From positions 1 through 25,605 of the forward strand of contig CAZFWP010000016.1 in assembly GCA_964522805.1 (NCBI GenBank): DNA of 25,605 nt. Reading direction: 5' to 3'. The notes under the pieces are model-generated. The model ran no database searches and was not told where the DNA came from. It saw only the letters and a program-made list of their open reading frames with translations. This stretch comes from CAZBYL01 sp964522805. GTDB taxonomy: Bacteria; Synergistota; Synergistia; Synergistales; Synergistaceae. Shown piece by piece: positions 1-6,824 of the stretch. The position numbers and the translations under genes were made by a program. Numbering within the stretch: position 1 is the first letter of the stretch; each line of letters opens with the position of its first letter.

Positions 1-1
1 C

Positions 2-1537
2 GAACAGGCAGCAGCCCATGCGGCTGACGGCTATGCGCGCGCCGGCAAGAAACCCGGCGTCTGTGTGGCCACCTCCGGCCCCGGCGCTGCAAACCTTGTA
101 ACAGGGCTGGCCACAGCTAATATGGACTCAGCTCCGGTGGTGGCGATCACAGGACAGGTACCCACAAACGTCATCGGTACAGACGCTTTCCAGGAGGCGG
201 ACATTGTTGGTGCAACACTGCCGCTGATCAAACACAGCATGCAGGTTCGCTCGCCTGAACAAATACCAGTGGCAATCAAAAAAGCCTTTTTTATCGCTTC
301 AACAGGACGTCCGGGAGCAGTACTCGTAGACGTTCCAGCTAATGTCCAAAAGGCTATGGGTGACTACCATTTCCCTGAAAAAGTAGAGCTCCCAGGATAC
401 CATCCTCAGAATATTCTGGATATCAGCGCACTTGACGAAGCTGTGGCTATGCTGGAAAACGCACAAAGACCGGTAATTTTTGCCGGAGGCGGCGTAATCT
501 GCTCTGGTGCCTCGGAAAAACTGACCAAATTCGCGGAAAAAATGGAAATACCCGTCACCACAACATTGTTAGGCAAAGGGGCATTTCCCGAATCACACCC
601 GCTGGGACTCTCCCTCGGTATGGCTGGAATGCACGGACACCCTGCGGCCAACAAAGCTCTAATGACAGCAGATGTCATTCTTGCCATAGGTTCACGCTTC
701 AGCGACAGAACCACGGGTAACCGCTCGCGCTTCGCCGCCGATGCAAAAATAATTCATATTGACCTCGACCCGGCGGAAATAGATAAGGCAATAGGCACTG
801 ATGTGTGGTTAGTGGGAGATGCCGGCTGTGTAATAGACGCTCTGGCAGCAGCAGTAAAGAAAAAAAATAACAACCGCGGAGAATGGCTCAGCGAGCTTGA
901 AAACATAAAAAAGAAAGAACCCATTCCCCGCAATAGCTTCCAAGGACAAATTGCTCCTTGGCAAATACTCGAAAAGTTGCGGGAGATGACCGGAGGACAG
1001 GCGATATTGACTACAGAAGTTGGACAAAACCAGATGTGGTCCGCCCAGCACTATAAAACAGAAGCACCACGGAGTTTTCTGACTTCCGGCGGCTTGGGAA
1101 CCATGGGCTTCGGCTTTCCAGCAGCGATTGGAGCGACATACGCACGCCCTGACCTGCCGGTATTCTGCGCCGCCGGTGACGGCAGCTTGATGATGAACAT
1201 ACAGGAATTGGATACATGTTCCCGATATAACATCCCCGTGAAAATTTTGCTCTTTAACAACGCCTGCCTCGGCAATGTCAGGCAATGGCAGCAGATGTTC
1301 TATAATAAACGCTATTCAAACACCATCTACAGCAGCAACCCCGACTTTGTCGCCGTTGCTGAAGCAATGGGAGTAAAAGGATTTTCCGCCTCGGCTCCCG
1401 AAGATATACGCAGTGCTCTTGAAAAAGCTATGGCGGTAGACGGTCCCGCACTTATAAACTTCTGTATCCCACAGGAGGCTCTCGTAATGCCCATGGTCAC
1501 CCCGGGAGACGCAATCGACAAAATGGTCTTTAATTAA
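2..1537 (+). CDS. ilvB: Acetolactate synthase large subunit, 5' end cut by window edge
   Basis: Thiamine-diphosphate enzyme that condenses two pyruvates, or pyruvate with 2-oxobutyrate, in the first common step of valine, leucine and isoleucine synthesis. The reading frame is open from base 2. It begins in the conserved N-terminal region: EQAAAHAADGYARA, then the TSGPGAANLVTG motif, with the catalytic glutamate in the opening EQA. The C-terminal thiamine-binding motif is present as GDGSLMMN followed about 30 residues later by NNACLGNVRQWQ. About 510 residues are visible, so only some tens of N-terminal residues are missing from a protein usually 550-590 long. The stop is at 1535-1537. ilvD follows 95 bases downstream, beyond a hairpin. 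No small regulatory subunit (ilvN) or ilvC lies downstream in this window; either could lie upstream. An ilvB/ilvG paralogue assignment cannot be separated by eye. Confidence 0.95.
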   Translation, partial: EQAAAHAADGYARAGKKPGVCVATSGPGAANLVTGLATANMDSAPVVAITGQVPTNVIGTDAFQEADIVGATLPLIKHSMQVRSPEQIPVAIKKAFFIASTGRPGAVLVDVPANVQKAMGDYHFPEKVELPGYHPQNILDISALDEAVAMLENAQRPVIFAGGGVICSGASEKLTKFAEKMEIPVTTTLLGKGAFPESHPLGLSLGMAGMHGHPAANKALMTADVILAIGSRFSDRTTGNRSRFAADAKIIHIDLDPAEIDKAIGTDVWLVGDAGCVIDALAAAVKKKNNNRGEWLSELENIKKKEPIPRNSFQGQIAPWQILEKLREMTGGQAILTTEVGQNQMWSAQHYKTEAPRSFLTSGGLGTMGFGFPAAIGATYARPDLPVFCAAGDGSLMMNIQELDTCSRYNIPVKILLFNNACLGNVRQWQQMFYNKRYSNTIYSSNPDFVAVAEAMGVKGFSASAPEDIRSALEKAMAVDGPALINFCIPQEALVMPMVTPGDAIDKMVFN

Positions 1538-1547
1538 ACAAATCTTT

Positions 1548-1603
1548 AACTCCCACCGTTACGGCCAATAGCGCCGCGACGGGTGGGGGTTAAATATTTT
1601 TTT
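1548..1603 (+). terminator. Hairpin with T tract between ilvB and ilvD
   Basis: The left arm AACTCCCACC (from 1548) pairs with GGTGGGGGTT (to 1591). An inner CGGC/GCCG helix caps the stem, and TTTTTTT follows at 1597-1603. It has the form of an intrinsic terminator, but it sits inside an ilvB-ilvD gene pair. It may therefore be partial (read-through or attenuation), or ilvD may have its own promoter in the short AT-rich stretch that follows. Confidence 0.55.
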
Positions 1604-1632
1604 ACAAAAAATACTATATGGAGGCAAAATAA

Positions 1633-3297
1633 ATGAACAGCGATAAAGCAAAAGCAGGGTTTCAAAGAAGTCCGCACCGCTCTCTGTTAAAGGCGGCAGG
1701 TTATTCCGATTGGGAGATTGAGCGTCCGTGGATAGGCATCGCCAATTCCTACAACGCAATCATTCCCGGGCACATACATCTTCGTACAATTGTTGAGGCG
1801 GTAAAAGCTGGAATATACGCCGCCGGAGGACTACCGATAGAATTTCCGGTAATCGGTGTCTGCGACGGCATCGCCATGAATCACGAAGGCATGAAATTCT
1901 CTCTTCCCAGCAGAGAACTAATTATGGACTCTGTAGAGATAATGGCTCGCGGCCACGCATTTGACGGTCTCGTATTAGTACCCAACTGCGACAAAATTAT
2001 TCCAGGCATGGCGATGGCGGCAGCTAAGCTCAACATTCCCGCGGTAGTTATCTCCGGAGGTCCGATGATGGCAGGCTCACACAAGGGCAAAGCGCTGGAT
2101 CTCAACAGCGTCTTTGAAGGAGTTGGCAAGCGCGCTGCGGGGCTGATAAATGACAAAGAGCTCCGCGACATAGAAGATAACGCCTGCCCTGGCTGCGGCT
2201 CCTGTTCAGGCATGTTTACTGCCAACACCATGAACTGCATGATGGAAGCACTGGGACTGGGACTCCCAGGCAACGGCACAATACCGGCAGTGCACGCCGG
2301 GCGTGTGCGTCTTGCCAAAGAGGCCGGACGCGCTGTCATGAACCTTGTAGAAAAAAACATCAAGCCGCGCGACATCCTCACGCAGGAAGCCTTTGAAAAC
2401 GCAGTGGCAGTTGACTTGGCACTCGGCGGCTCTACCAACACCTCCTTGCATTTACCGGCAATAGCTTGGGCTGCCGGGCTTAAACTGTCTCTAGACGCAT
2501 TTAACACAATCGGCGCCAAGGTCCCTCACCTCTGCTCCATGAGCCCCGGAGGACAGCACCACATTGAAGATCTCTGGCAGGCTGGAGGAGTTCAGGCCCT
2601 AATGGCTCAGCTTCTCAAAGGCGGACTGCTTGAAGGAGAAGTCATCACAGTTACCGGCAAAAAGATGAAAGAAAATCTTGAAGGCTGTGAAGTTGCAGAT
2701 GCGGAAACGATCCGTCCCTTAGACAGACCCTACCATAAAGAGGGCGGACTGGCCTTTATTAAAGGAACGCTGGCACCTCTTGGCAGCATTGTCAAACAAG
2801 CAGCTGTAGCTCCGGAGATGCTTGTCCACGAAGGGCCGGCGCGTGTATTCGAATGTGAAGAAGATGCCAGCCGCGCCATCCTCAATAACGAAATCAACGA
2901 CGGCGACGTAGTTGTCATCCGCAACGAAGGACCCAAGGGCGGCCCTGGAATGAGAGAGATGCTTACTCCCACTTCAGCAATAATGGGACAGGGCAAGGGC
3001 GGCACGGTGGCCCTAATCACCGACGGTCGCTTCTCCGGAGCCACAAGGGGTGCGTCAATCGGACATGTATCTCCCGAAGCTGCTGCAGGCGGCCCCATCG
3101 GACTGGTTGAAGAGGGAGACCTCATCTACATCAACATTCCCGAAAAAAGGCTCGATCTCAAAGTAAGTGAGGAGGTTTTGGCGGAACGCAGAAAACATTT
3201 CACTCCCAAGCCGCAAAAGGTGGAAAGTGCTTTCCTCAATCGCTACAGAGCCTTCGCTACCAGCGGCGTAGAAGGTGCTGTTCTGAGAGAAGAATAA
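1633..3297 (+). CDS. ilvD: Dihydroxy-acid dehydratase
   Basis: Iron-sulfur dehydratase converting 2,3-dihydroxyisovalerate and 2,3-dihydroxy-3-methylvalerate to the 2-oxo acids that precede valine/leucine and isoleucine. At 554 residues the length is normal. Family motifs are clear: VCDGIAMNHEGM (from about residue 76), NCDKIIPGM with C119, ACPGCGSCSGMFTANTMNC with C188 and C191, GGSTNTSLHLPA, and the C-terminal GPKGGPGMREM and TDGRFSGATRGASIGH. The N-terminal segment IANSYNAIIPGH lacks the extra cysteine seen near this point in oxygen-tolerant [2Fe-2S] forms. By family knowledge this suggests an oxygen-sensitive [4Fe-4S] enzyme, as expected in an anaerobe. The ATG is set by GGAGG at 1620-1624. 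It works in the same pathway as the upstream ilvB and ends at a strong terminator. Confidence 0.97.
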   Translation: MNSDKAKAGFQRSPHRSLLKAAGYSDWEIERPWIGIANSYNAIIPGHIHLRTIVEAVKAGIYAAGGLPIEFPVIGVCDGIAMNHEGMKFSLPSRELIMDSVEIMARGHAFDGLVLVPNCDKIIPGMAMAAAKLNIPAVVISGGPMMAGSHKGKALDLNSVFEGVGKRAAGLINDKELRDIEDNACPGCGSCSGMFTANTMNCMMEALGLGLPGNGTIPAVHAGRVRLAKEAGRAVMNLVEKNIKPRDILTQEAFENAVAVDLALGGSTNTSLHLPAIAWAAGLKLSLDAFNTIGAKVPHLCSMSPGGQHHIEDLWQAGGVQALMAQLLKGGLLEGEVITVTGKKMKENLEGCEVADAETIRPLDRPYHKEGGLAFIKGTLAPLGSIVKQAAVAPEMLVHEGPARVFECEEDASRAILNNEINDGDVVVIRNEGPKGGPGMREMLTPTSAIMGQGKGGTVALITDGRFSGATRGASIGHVSPEAAAGGPIGLVEEGDLIYINIPEKRLDLKVSEEVLAERRKHFTPKPQKVESAFLNRYRAFATSGVEGAVLREE

Positions 3298-3314
3298 AAA
3301 ACAGCAGGTAAAAG

Positions 3315-3370
3315 AGTCCCCTCCTAGCAATACATTAACATTAAAACCAGCCGAGGGGACTTTTCTTTTT
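3315..3370 (+). terminator. Rho-independent terminator after ilvD
   Basis: The perfect 9-bp stem AGTCCCCTC (3315-3323) / GAGGGGACT (3353-3361) has an AT-rich loop and is followed by TTTCTTTTT. It closes the ilv transcription unit. Confidence 0.9.
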
Positions 3371-3470
3371 CTCAAAACTGCGGCAAAGATAGCTCCAATA
3401 AATATGCAATATCAGATAATACCATAATTGAAAACCACGAAAGACATCTTAAAACAAGGTGGAATAAAAA

Positions 3471-4415
3471 ATGAAGTTTATTGAAAAACTAAGCAATCTT
3501 GTCGGGAAATACATGGCTGTTATCGTTGTCCTCGTCGCAGCCACCGCACTCTTTATGCCAGAGACACTTATCTGGATTAAGACAAAATGGATAACCACTT
3601 TGCTGATGATAGTAATGTTCGGCATGGGGCTTACCCTCAAACCAGAAGATTTTGTCATCGTTTTTAAAAGACCCAAGGATATAATTCTGGGCTGCGCTGC
3701 TCAGTTCATCATCATGCCGTTCTTGGCCTTCGCTCTGGGCAAAGCATTTGCACTTGATGACGCTCTGCTTGTGGGAGTAATATTGGTAGGAACATGCCCC
3801 GGAGGAACAGCCTCAAACGTCATGACATATCTGGGCAAGGGAGATGTGGCACTATCCGTGGGCATGACAAGCGTTTCTACACTGCTTGCGCCAGTTCTCA
3901 CCCCCGCTCTCACCTATTTGCTGCTGAAAGAAACTATCACAGTGGATACCGCTGCCATGTTCCTCTCCATTGTAAAAGTAGTCATTCTCCCCATCGCCGG
4001 CGGATTTCTTATCAACAGATACTTTAACGAAGCGACACAAAAGGCTGTCAAGGCTCTGCCGCTAGTCTCTGTTGTGGCCATTGTAATGATCATCGCCTCT
4101 GTCGTTGCAGCCAATTCAGCAAAGATTATGGACACAGGAATGATCGTTTTTGTCGTCGTTATTCTGCACAACCTTCTTGGTTACGCGCTTGGCTACGCCG
4201 CAGCTAAAATAGCGCGCGCGCCGCTCGCCAAAAAGAAAGCCATAGCTATCGAAGTCGGAATGCAGAATTCAGGGCTGGCCGCCAGCCTTGCCGCTACTTC
4301 ATTCCCCTCTTTGGCACTAGCCACCGTTCCCGGCGCCATCTTCAGCGTCTGGCACAACCTATCGGGAGCGATATTGGCAAACATCTTCGCCAATATGGAA
4401 GATAAAGAACAATAA
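3471..4415 (+). CDS. BASS-family (bile acid:sodium symporter) transporter
   Basis: Integral membrane transporter of the BASS family, predicted to couple Na+ to movement of an organic anion. At 314 residues the length is typical, with hydrophobic segments throughout and a short cytosolic tail. The family signature GTCPGGTASNVMTYLGKGD lies at 107-125. A second conserved motif, EVGMQNSGLAASLA, carries E261, Q265 and N266, which correspond to sodium-site residues in characterised members. The start is supported by AAGGTGG upstream. Despite the family name, bacterial members include PanS, which carries ketopantoate, and plant members carry pyruvate and 2-oxo acids. The position beside ilvB/ilvD makes a 2-oxo or hydroxy acid substrate a reasonable guess, but the sequence does not settle it. 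Terminators on both sides suggest independent expression. Confidence 0.88.
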   Translation: MKFIEKLSNLVGKYMAVIVVLVAATALFMPETLIWIKTKWITTLLMIVMFGMGLTLKPEDFVIVFKRPKDIILGCAAQFIIMPFLAFALGKAFALDDALLVGVILVGTCPGGTASNVMTYLGKGDVALSVGMTSVSTLLAPVLTPALTYLLLKETITVDTAAMFLSIVKVVILPIAGGFLINRYFNEATQKAVKALPLVSVVAIVMIIASVVAANSAKIMDTGMIVFVVVILHNLLGYALGYAAAKIARAPLAKKKAIAIEVGMQNSGLAASLAATSFPSLALATVPGAIFSVWHNLSGAILANIFANMEDKEQ

Positions 4416-4424
4416 CTTAGAAAA

Positions 4425-4461
4425 AAGAGCGTCTGCGCCGCAATAAGGCGCAGGCGTTCTT
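4425..4461 (+). terminator. Terminator after the BASS transporter
   Basis: A 15-bp stem, 4425-4439 with 4447-4461, includes two G-U pairs and a 7-base loop (GCAATAA). The A-rich left flank and T-rich right arm fit an intrinsic terminator. Confidence 0.8.
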
Positions 4462-4537
4462 GGTTAACTTGCAGAGATACTATAAAATAAATTTGCCAAT
4501 TCAGACAAAAAACTTATCGCAAAGGAAGAGATAAACC

Positions 4538-4801
4538 ATGGCAGGAGAAATCAAAATAAGCGCGGCATGGGACAACGCCATTTTCTGCACCTGCGTTGAT
4601 CGCGCTTGCCCCAATAATCCTGCGAACTGCGCTTTGGGCTGCACCCCTTGTGTTGAGAAATGCCTTAGTGAAAACGAAATTCCCGTTTGTTTTTTTAGAA
4701 AACAGCAGCCTAACATGGATCGCAAGCAAGATTATTCCTTCGAGGGATTCGCCCGTTTTACATTAAAGAACAGCGACAGCAAGGAAAAGCTGAATAAATA
4801 A
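4538..4801 (+). CDS. Small cysteine-rich protein, DUF6485-like
   Basis: 87 residues of unknown function. Eight cysteines lie in the first 51 residues (17, 19, 24, 31, 35, 38, 42 and 51): CTC-x4-C-x6-C-x3-C-x2-C-x3-C, then ENEIPVCFF. The layout resembles small clostridial proteins of the DUF6485 type (CTC...C...C..C...G.IP.CFF). I recall that family from memory, so the family name is tentative. The cysteines probably bind a metal or an iron-sulfur cluster. The C-terminal 30 residues are charged and unstructured-looking. There is no signal peptide or membrane segment, so it is probably cytosolic. An AGGAAG ribosome site lies about 8 bases before the ATG. It is single, between a terminator and a long intergenic region. 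Confidence 0.7.
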   Translation: MAGEIKISAAWDNAIFCTCVDRACPNNPANCALGCTPCVEKCLSENEIPVCFFRKQQPNMDRKQDYSFEGFARFTLKNSDSKEKLNK

Positions 4802-4830
4802 CAACCCTTTAATGGCACAATGCGTGTATT

Positions 4831-4900
4831 CCGCTGACTATAAGCAGGGAGCAAAAATCAAGCTTGCTTTCTTCACTAATCGCCTATTTGCTCTCTAGAT
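4831..4900 (+). repeat. Dispersed intergenic repeat, copy 1
   Basis: Two blocks recur elsewhere in the window. A 22-base block (4831-4852, beginning CCGCTGACTATAAGCAG) matches copy 2 at 20 of 22 positions. A 27-base block (4856-4882, ending CTTTCTTCACTAATCG) matches copies 2 and 3 at 21 of 27. Here the second block lies inside an inverted repeat, AGGGAGCAAA (4846-4855) / TTTGCTCTCT (4887-4896), which could fold as a hairpin. The copy starts just after the cysteine-rich gene. Confidence 0.6.
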
Positions 4901-5077
4901 ACGCCCACATCAAAGGCAAATAAGATAAATTGCGATAATCCCTCATAATAATATAAGGCATAAAAGCCGTTTAACCTTTAATAGCAACAGAATGTTAAAT
5001 AGTACAAGATAAAACTATTGCTATATTTTCATTTTGCTTACTTTTTAATGGTTTTACTATTTTTTGTAAATTATCTG
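4901..5077. other. Non-coding AT-rich spacer
   Basis: AT-rich sequence between repeat copy 1 and the T-box promoter. No open frame with a ribosome site, no strong hairpin and no recognisable RNA were seen. Confidence 0.5.
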
Positions 5078-5106
5078 TTGACAAAAACAGAATCCAAACA
5101 TATCAT
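5078..5106 (+). promoter_or_regulatory. Sigma-A-type promoter of the T-box operon
   Basis: A perfect -35 TTGACA (5078-5083), a 17-base spacer and TATCAT (5101-5106, one mismatch to the consensus -10). Transcription would start near 5113, just ahead of the T-box stem I. Confidence 0.8.
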
Positions 5107-5112
5107 TAAAAG

Positions 5113-5378
5113 ATGCAGTCCCAATAAAAGTTAAACGCAATGATGGAGTTAAGCCCCGGTTTATGGACGTTACAGAGAGTCGGCAGAAGGTGAGAGCTGA
5201 TACCGAAGTAACCGGACGCAGTCTCGCTCCGGAGCGGAGTCCCCGAACGTATTACCATTAAGGGACTACGGACACACCGTCAAGTGTTTAATAGAGAGGC
5301 CGCGCGTATCTTTGCGGCAACCAGGGTGGTACCGCGAATAAATTCGTCCCCGGGGCATTGTTTGCCCCGGGGATTTTT
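5113..5378 (+). promoter_or_regulatory. T-box riboswitch leader, probably leucine-specific
   Basis: tRNA-sensing leader that allows read-through when the matching uncharged tRNA binds. The canonical T-box AGGGTGGTACCGCG is at 5323-5336, inside an antiterminator formed with GCGG upstream. The competing terminator is an 11-bp stem (5347-5357 / 5363-5373, GC-rich core CCCCGGGGCA) followed by TTTTT. Stem I carries the usual AGAGAG bulge (5174-5179) and distal-loop GGTGAGA (5189-5195), capped by a 5-bp TCGGC/GCTGA helix. A lower helix GGAG (5145-5148) / CTCC (5227-5230) places the specifier loop at about 5219-5226. There CTC (5223-5225), followed by a purine, is the best codon candidate, giving leucine. 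GTC (Val) one frame earlier is less likely because the next base is T. The specifier call is inference; the T-box call is firm. Confidence 0.93.
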
Positions 5379-5405
5379 ATTACCAATTTGAAGGGATGAA
5401 GAGAC

Positions 5406-6824
5406 ATGACAAGAGTAAGGCTGACAGACATCACACTGAGAGAAAATGCAAAAGCACAGGAGAACACACTCAGTTTCAAAGAAATGATTGAGATTTCCAA
5501 AATACTGGACAGGCTACACCTTGACACGATCACACTTGCTCCGATAGTTAACGTAAAGGTTGACTCTCTCCTCGTGAGAACTATCGCTTCGGCGGTAAAA
5601 AATAGCACCTTGTCCATTCCTGTCGGTTTTTCCTTGGAATCTGTAGATGACGCTTGGAATGCTGTGTGCAATGCCGTTAACCCGCGCCTGTGCGTTGAAA
5701 TACCTGTTTCCATCGTGCAAATGGAATTTGTCTGCCGCCAAAAACCGGCGGATGTTTTAAATATGGTCTCATCTCTCGTCAAAAAGAGCAGAGAGTATTG
5801 CGCCGATGTTGAGTTCGCCGCTCTTGACGCAACACGCAGCGAAATGGACTTCCTCATCAAAACAATAGAAGCCGCCATTGAGTCAGGTGCCTCAACGATC
5901 ACTCTCTGTGACTCTGCGGGAATTATGTTTCCCCATGAATTCAGCGAATTTATCATCTCACTGTACGAAAAAGTTCCCGCGCTTAAAAATGTAAATCTGT
6001 CCGTGCAATGCTCCGATGCCTTGCATATGGCGGCGGCCTGCGCCGTTACCGCAGTACAGAATGGAGCTGCGGAAATCCGCGTCGCTGTTACAGCAAAAGA
6101 GGTCCCTGCCATTGAAACCGCAGTTCACATTATCGGCAGCCGCGGGGACAGTGCAGGATTCACATGCGGAGTGAAGACAACAGAACTTCACCGCCTCTTA
6201 GGCCAGATTAACTGGATTACCAGAGCAGAACGCAGCAAAACTTCGGCTTTTGACACCGGCGTGAAAATAACCCACTCAAAAGATATACGCCTGGACCTGA
6301 ACGACAATATGAGCACGGTCTGCAAGGCGGTGCGAGAGTTGGGCTATGACCTCTCGGAAGAAGACCAAGCGAAGGTTTTTGAGACTTTCACTAATGTCGC
6401 CGAAAAGAAGTCTGTCGGCACCAAAGAGTTGGAAGCCATTATCGCCTCTGTGGCTTTGCAGGTGCCGCCTACTTATAAACTGGTAAGCTTTGTCATTAAC
6501 AGCGGCAATATTATCAACGCTACCGCCAACATCCACTTTAAAAAAGATGACCAGGACCATTTTGGACTCGCAGTGGGAGACGGCCCAATCGACGCCGCCT
6601 TCCTCGCCATAGAGCAAATAACCGGGCACCACTATGAACTTGATGATTTTCAGATTCAGGCCGTCACCGAGGGTCGGGAAGCCATGGGCTCCACGTTGGT
6701 AAAGCTGCGCGCCAACGGCAAACTTTACTCCGGAAACGGTATTTCCACCGACATTATCGGTTCCAGTATCAGAGCATACCTGAATGCACTGAATAAAATC
6801 GCCTATGAGGAGAATCACAGATAA
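5406..6824 (+). CDS. 2-isopropylmalate synthase-like protein lacking the metal site
   Basis: 472 residues: a DRE-TIM barrel (about 1-290), a linker region, and a LeuA-type C-terminal regulatory/dimer domain (about 355-465, with GDGPIDAAFLAIEQITG at 391-407 and GISTDIIGSSIRAYLNALN at 445-463). The barrel aligns with LeuA, but its active site is altered. DTTLRDGEQ reads DITLRENAK (residues 8-16, metal-binding Asp to Glu13). HxHDD reads Q201-C-S203-D, losing both metal-binding histidines. The GxGERAGN segment is not conserved. A normal acetyl-CoA plus 2-oxoisovalerate condensation is therefore doubtful. It may be a leucine-sensing pseudoenzyme, a partner subunit, or an enzyme with different chemistry. 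It is the first gene after the T-box. Its TAA overlaps the next gene's ATG by one base, implying translational coupling. An AAGGG site lies upstream of the ATG. Family membership is sure; function is not. Confidence 0.85.
   Translation: MTRVRLTDITLRENAKAQENTLSFKEMIEISKILDRLHLDTITLAPIVNVKVDSLLVRTIASAVKNSTLSIPVGFSLESVDDAWNAVCNAVNPRLCVEIPVSIVQMEFVCRQKPADVLNMVSSLVKKSREYCADVEFAALDATRSEMDFLIKTIEAAIESGASTITLCDSAGIMFPHEFSEFIISLYEKVPALKNVNLSVQCSDALHMAAACAVTAVQNGAAEIRVAVTAKEVPAIETAVHIIGSRGDSAGFTCGVKTTELHRLLGQINWITRAERSKTSAFDTGVKITHSKDIRLDLNDNMSTVCKAVRELGYDLSEEDQAKVFETFTNVAEKKSVGTKELEAIIASVALQVPPTYKLVSFVINSGNIINATANIHFKKDDQDHFGLAVGDGPIDAAFLAIEQITGHHYELDDFQIQAVTEGREAMGSTLVKLRANGKLYSGNGISTDIIGSSIRAYLNALNKIAYEENHR

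Noticed and set aside
4241..4420. Frameshift or truncation in the BASS transporter
   Set aside because: The C-terminal motif EVGMQNSGLAAS and the final hydrophobic segment are in frame and the length is normal.
5288..6112. Long minus-strand open frame opposite the LeuA-like gene
   Set aside because: It is a shadow of the plus-strand coding frame, runs through the T-box motif and matches no family.
5406..6824. Calling this gene leuA
   Set aside because: Homology and regulatory domain fit, but the metal ligands and the LRDGEQ motif are replaced, so the standard activity cannot be assumed.
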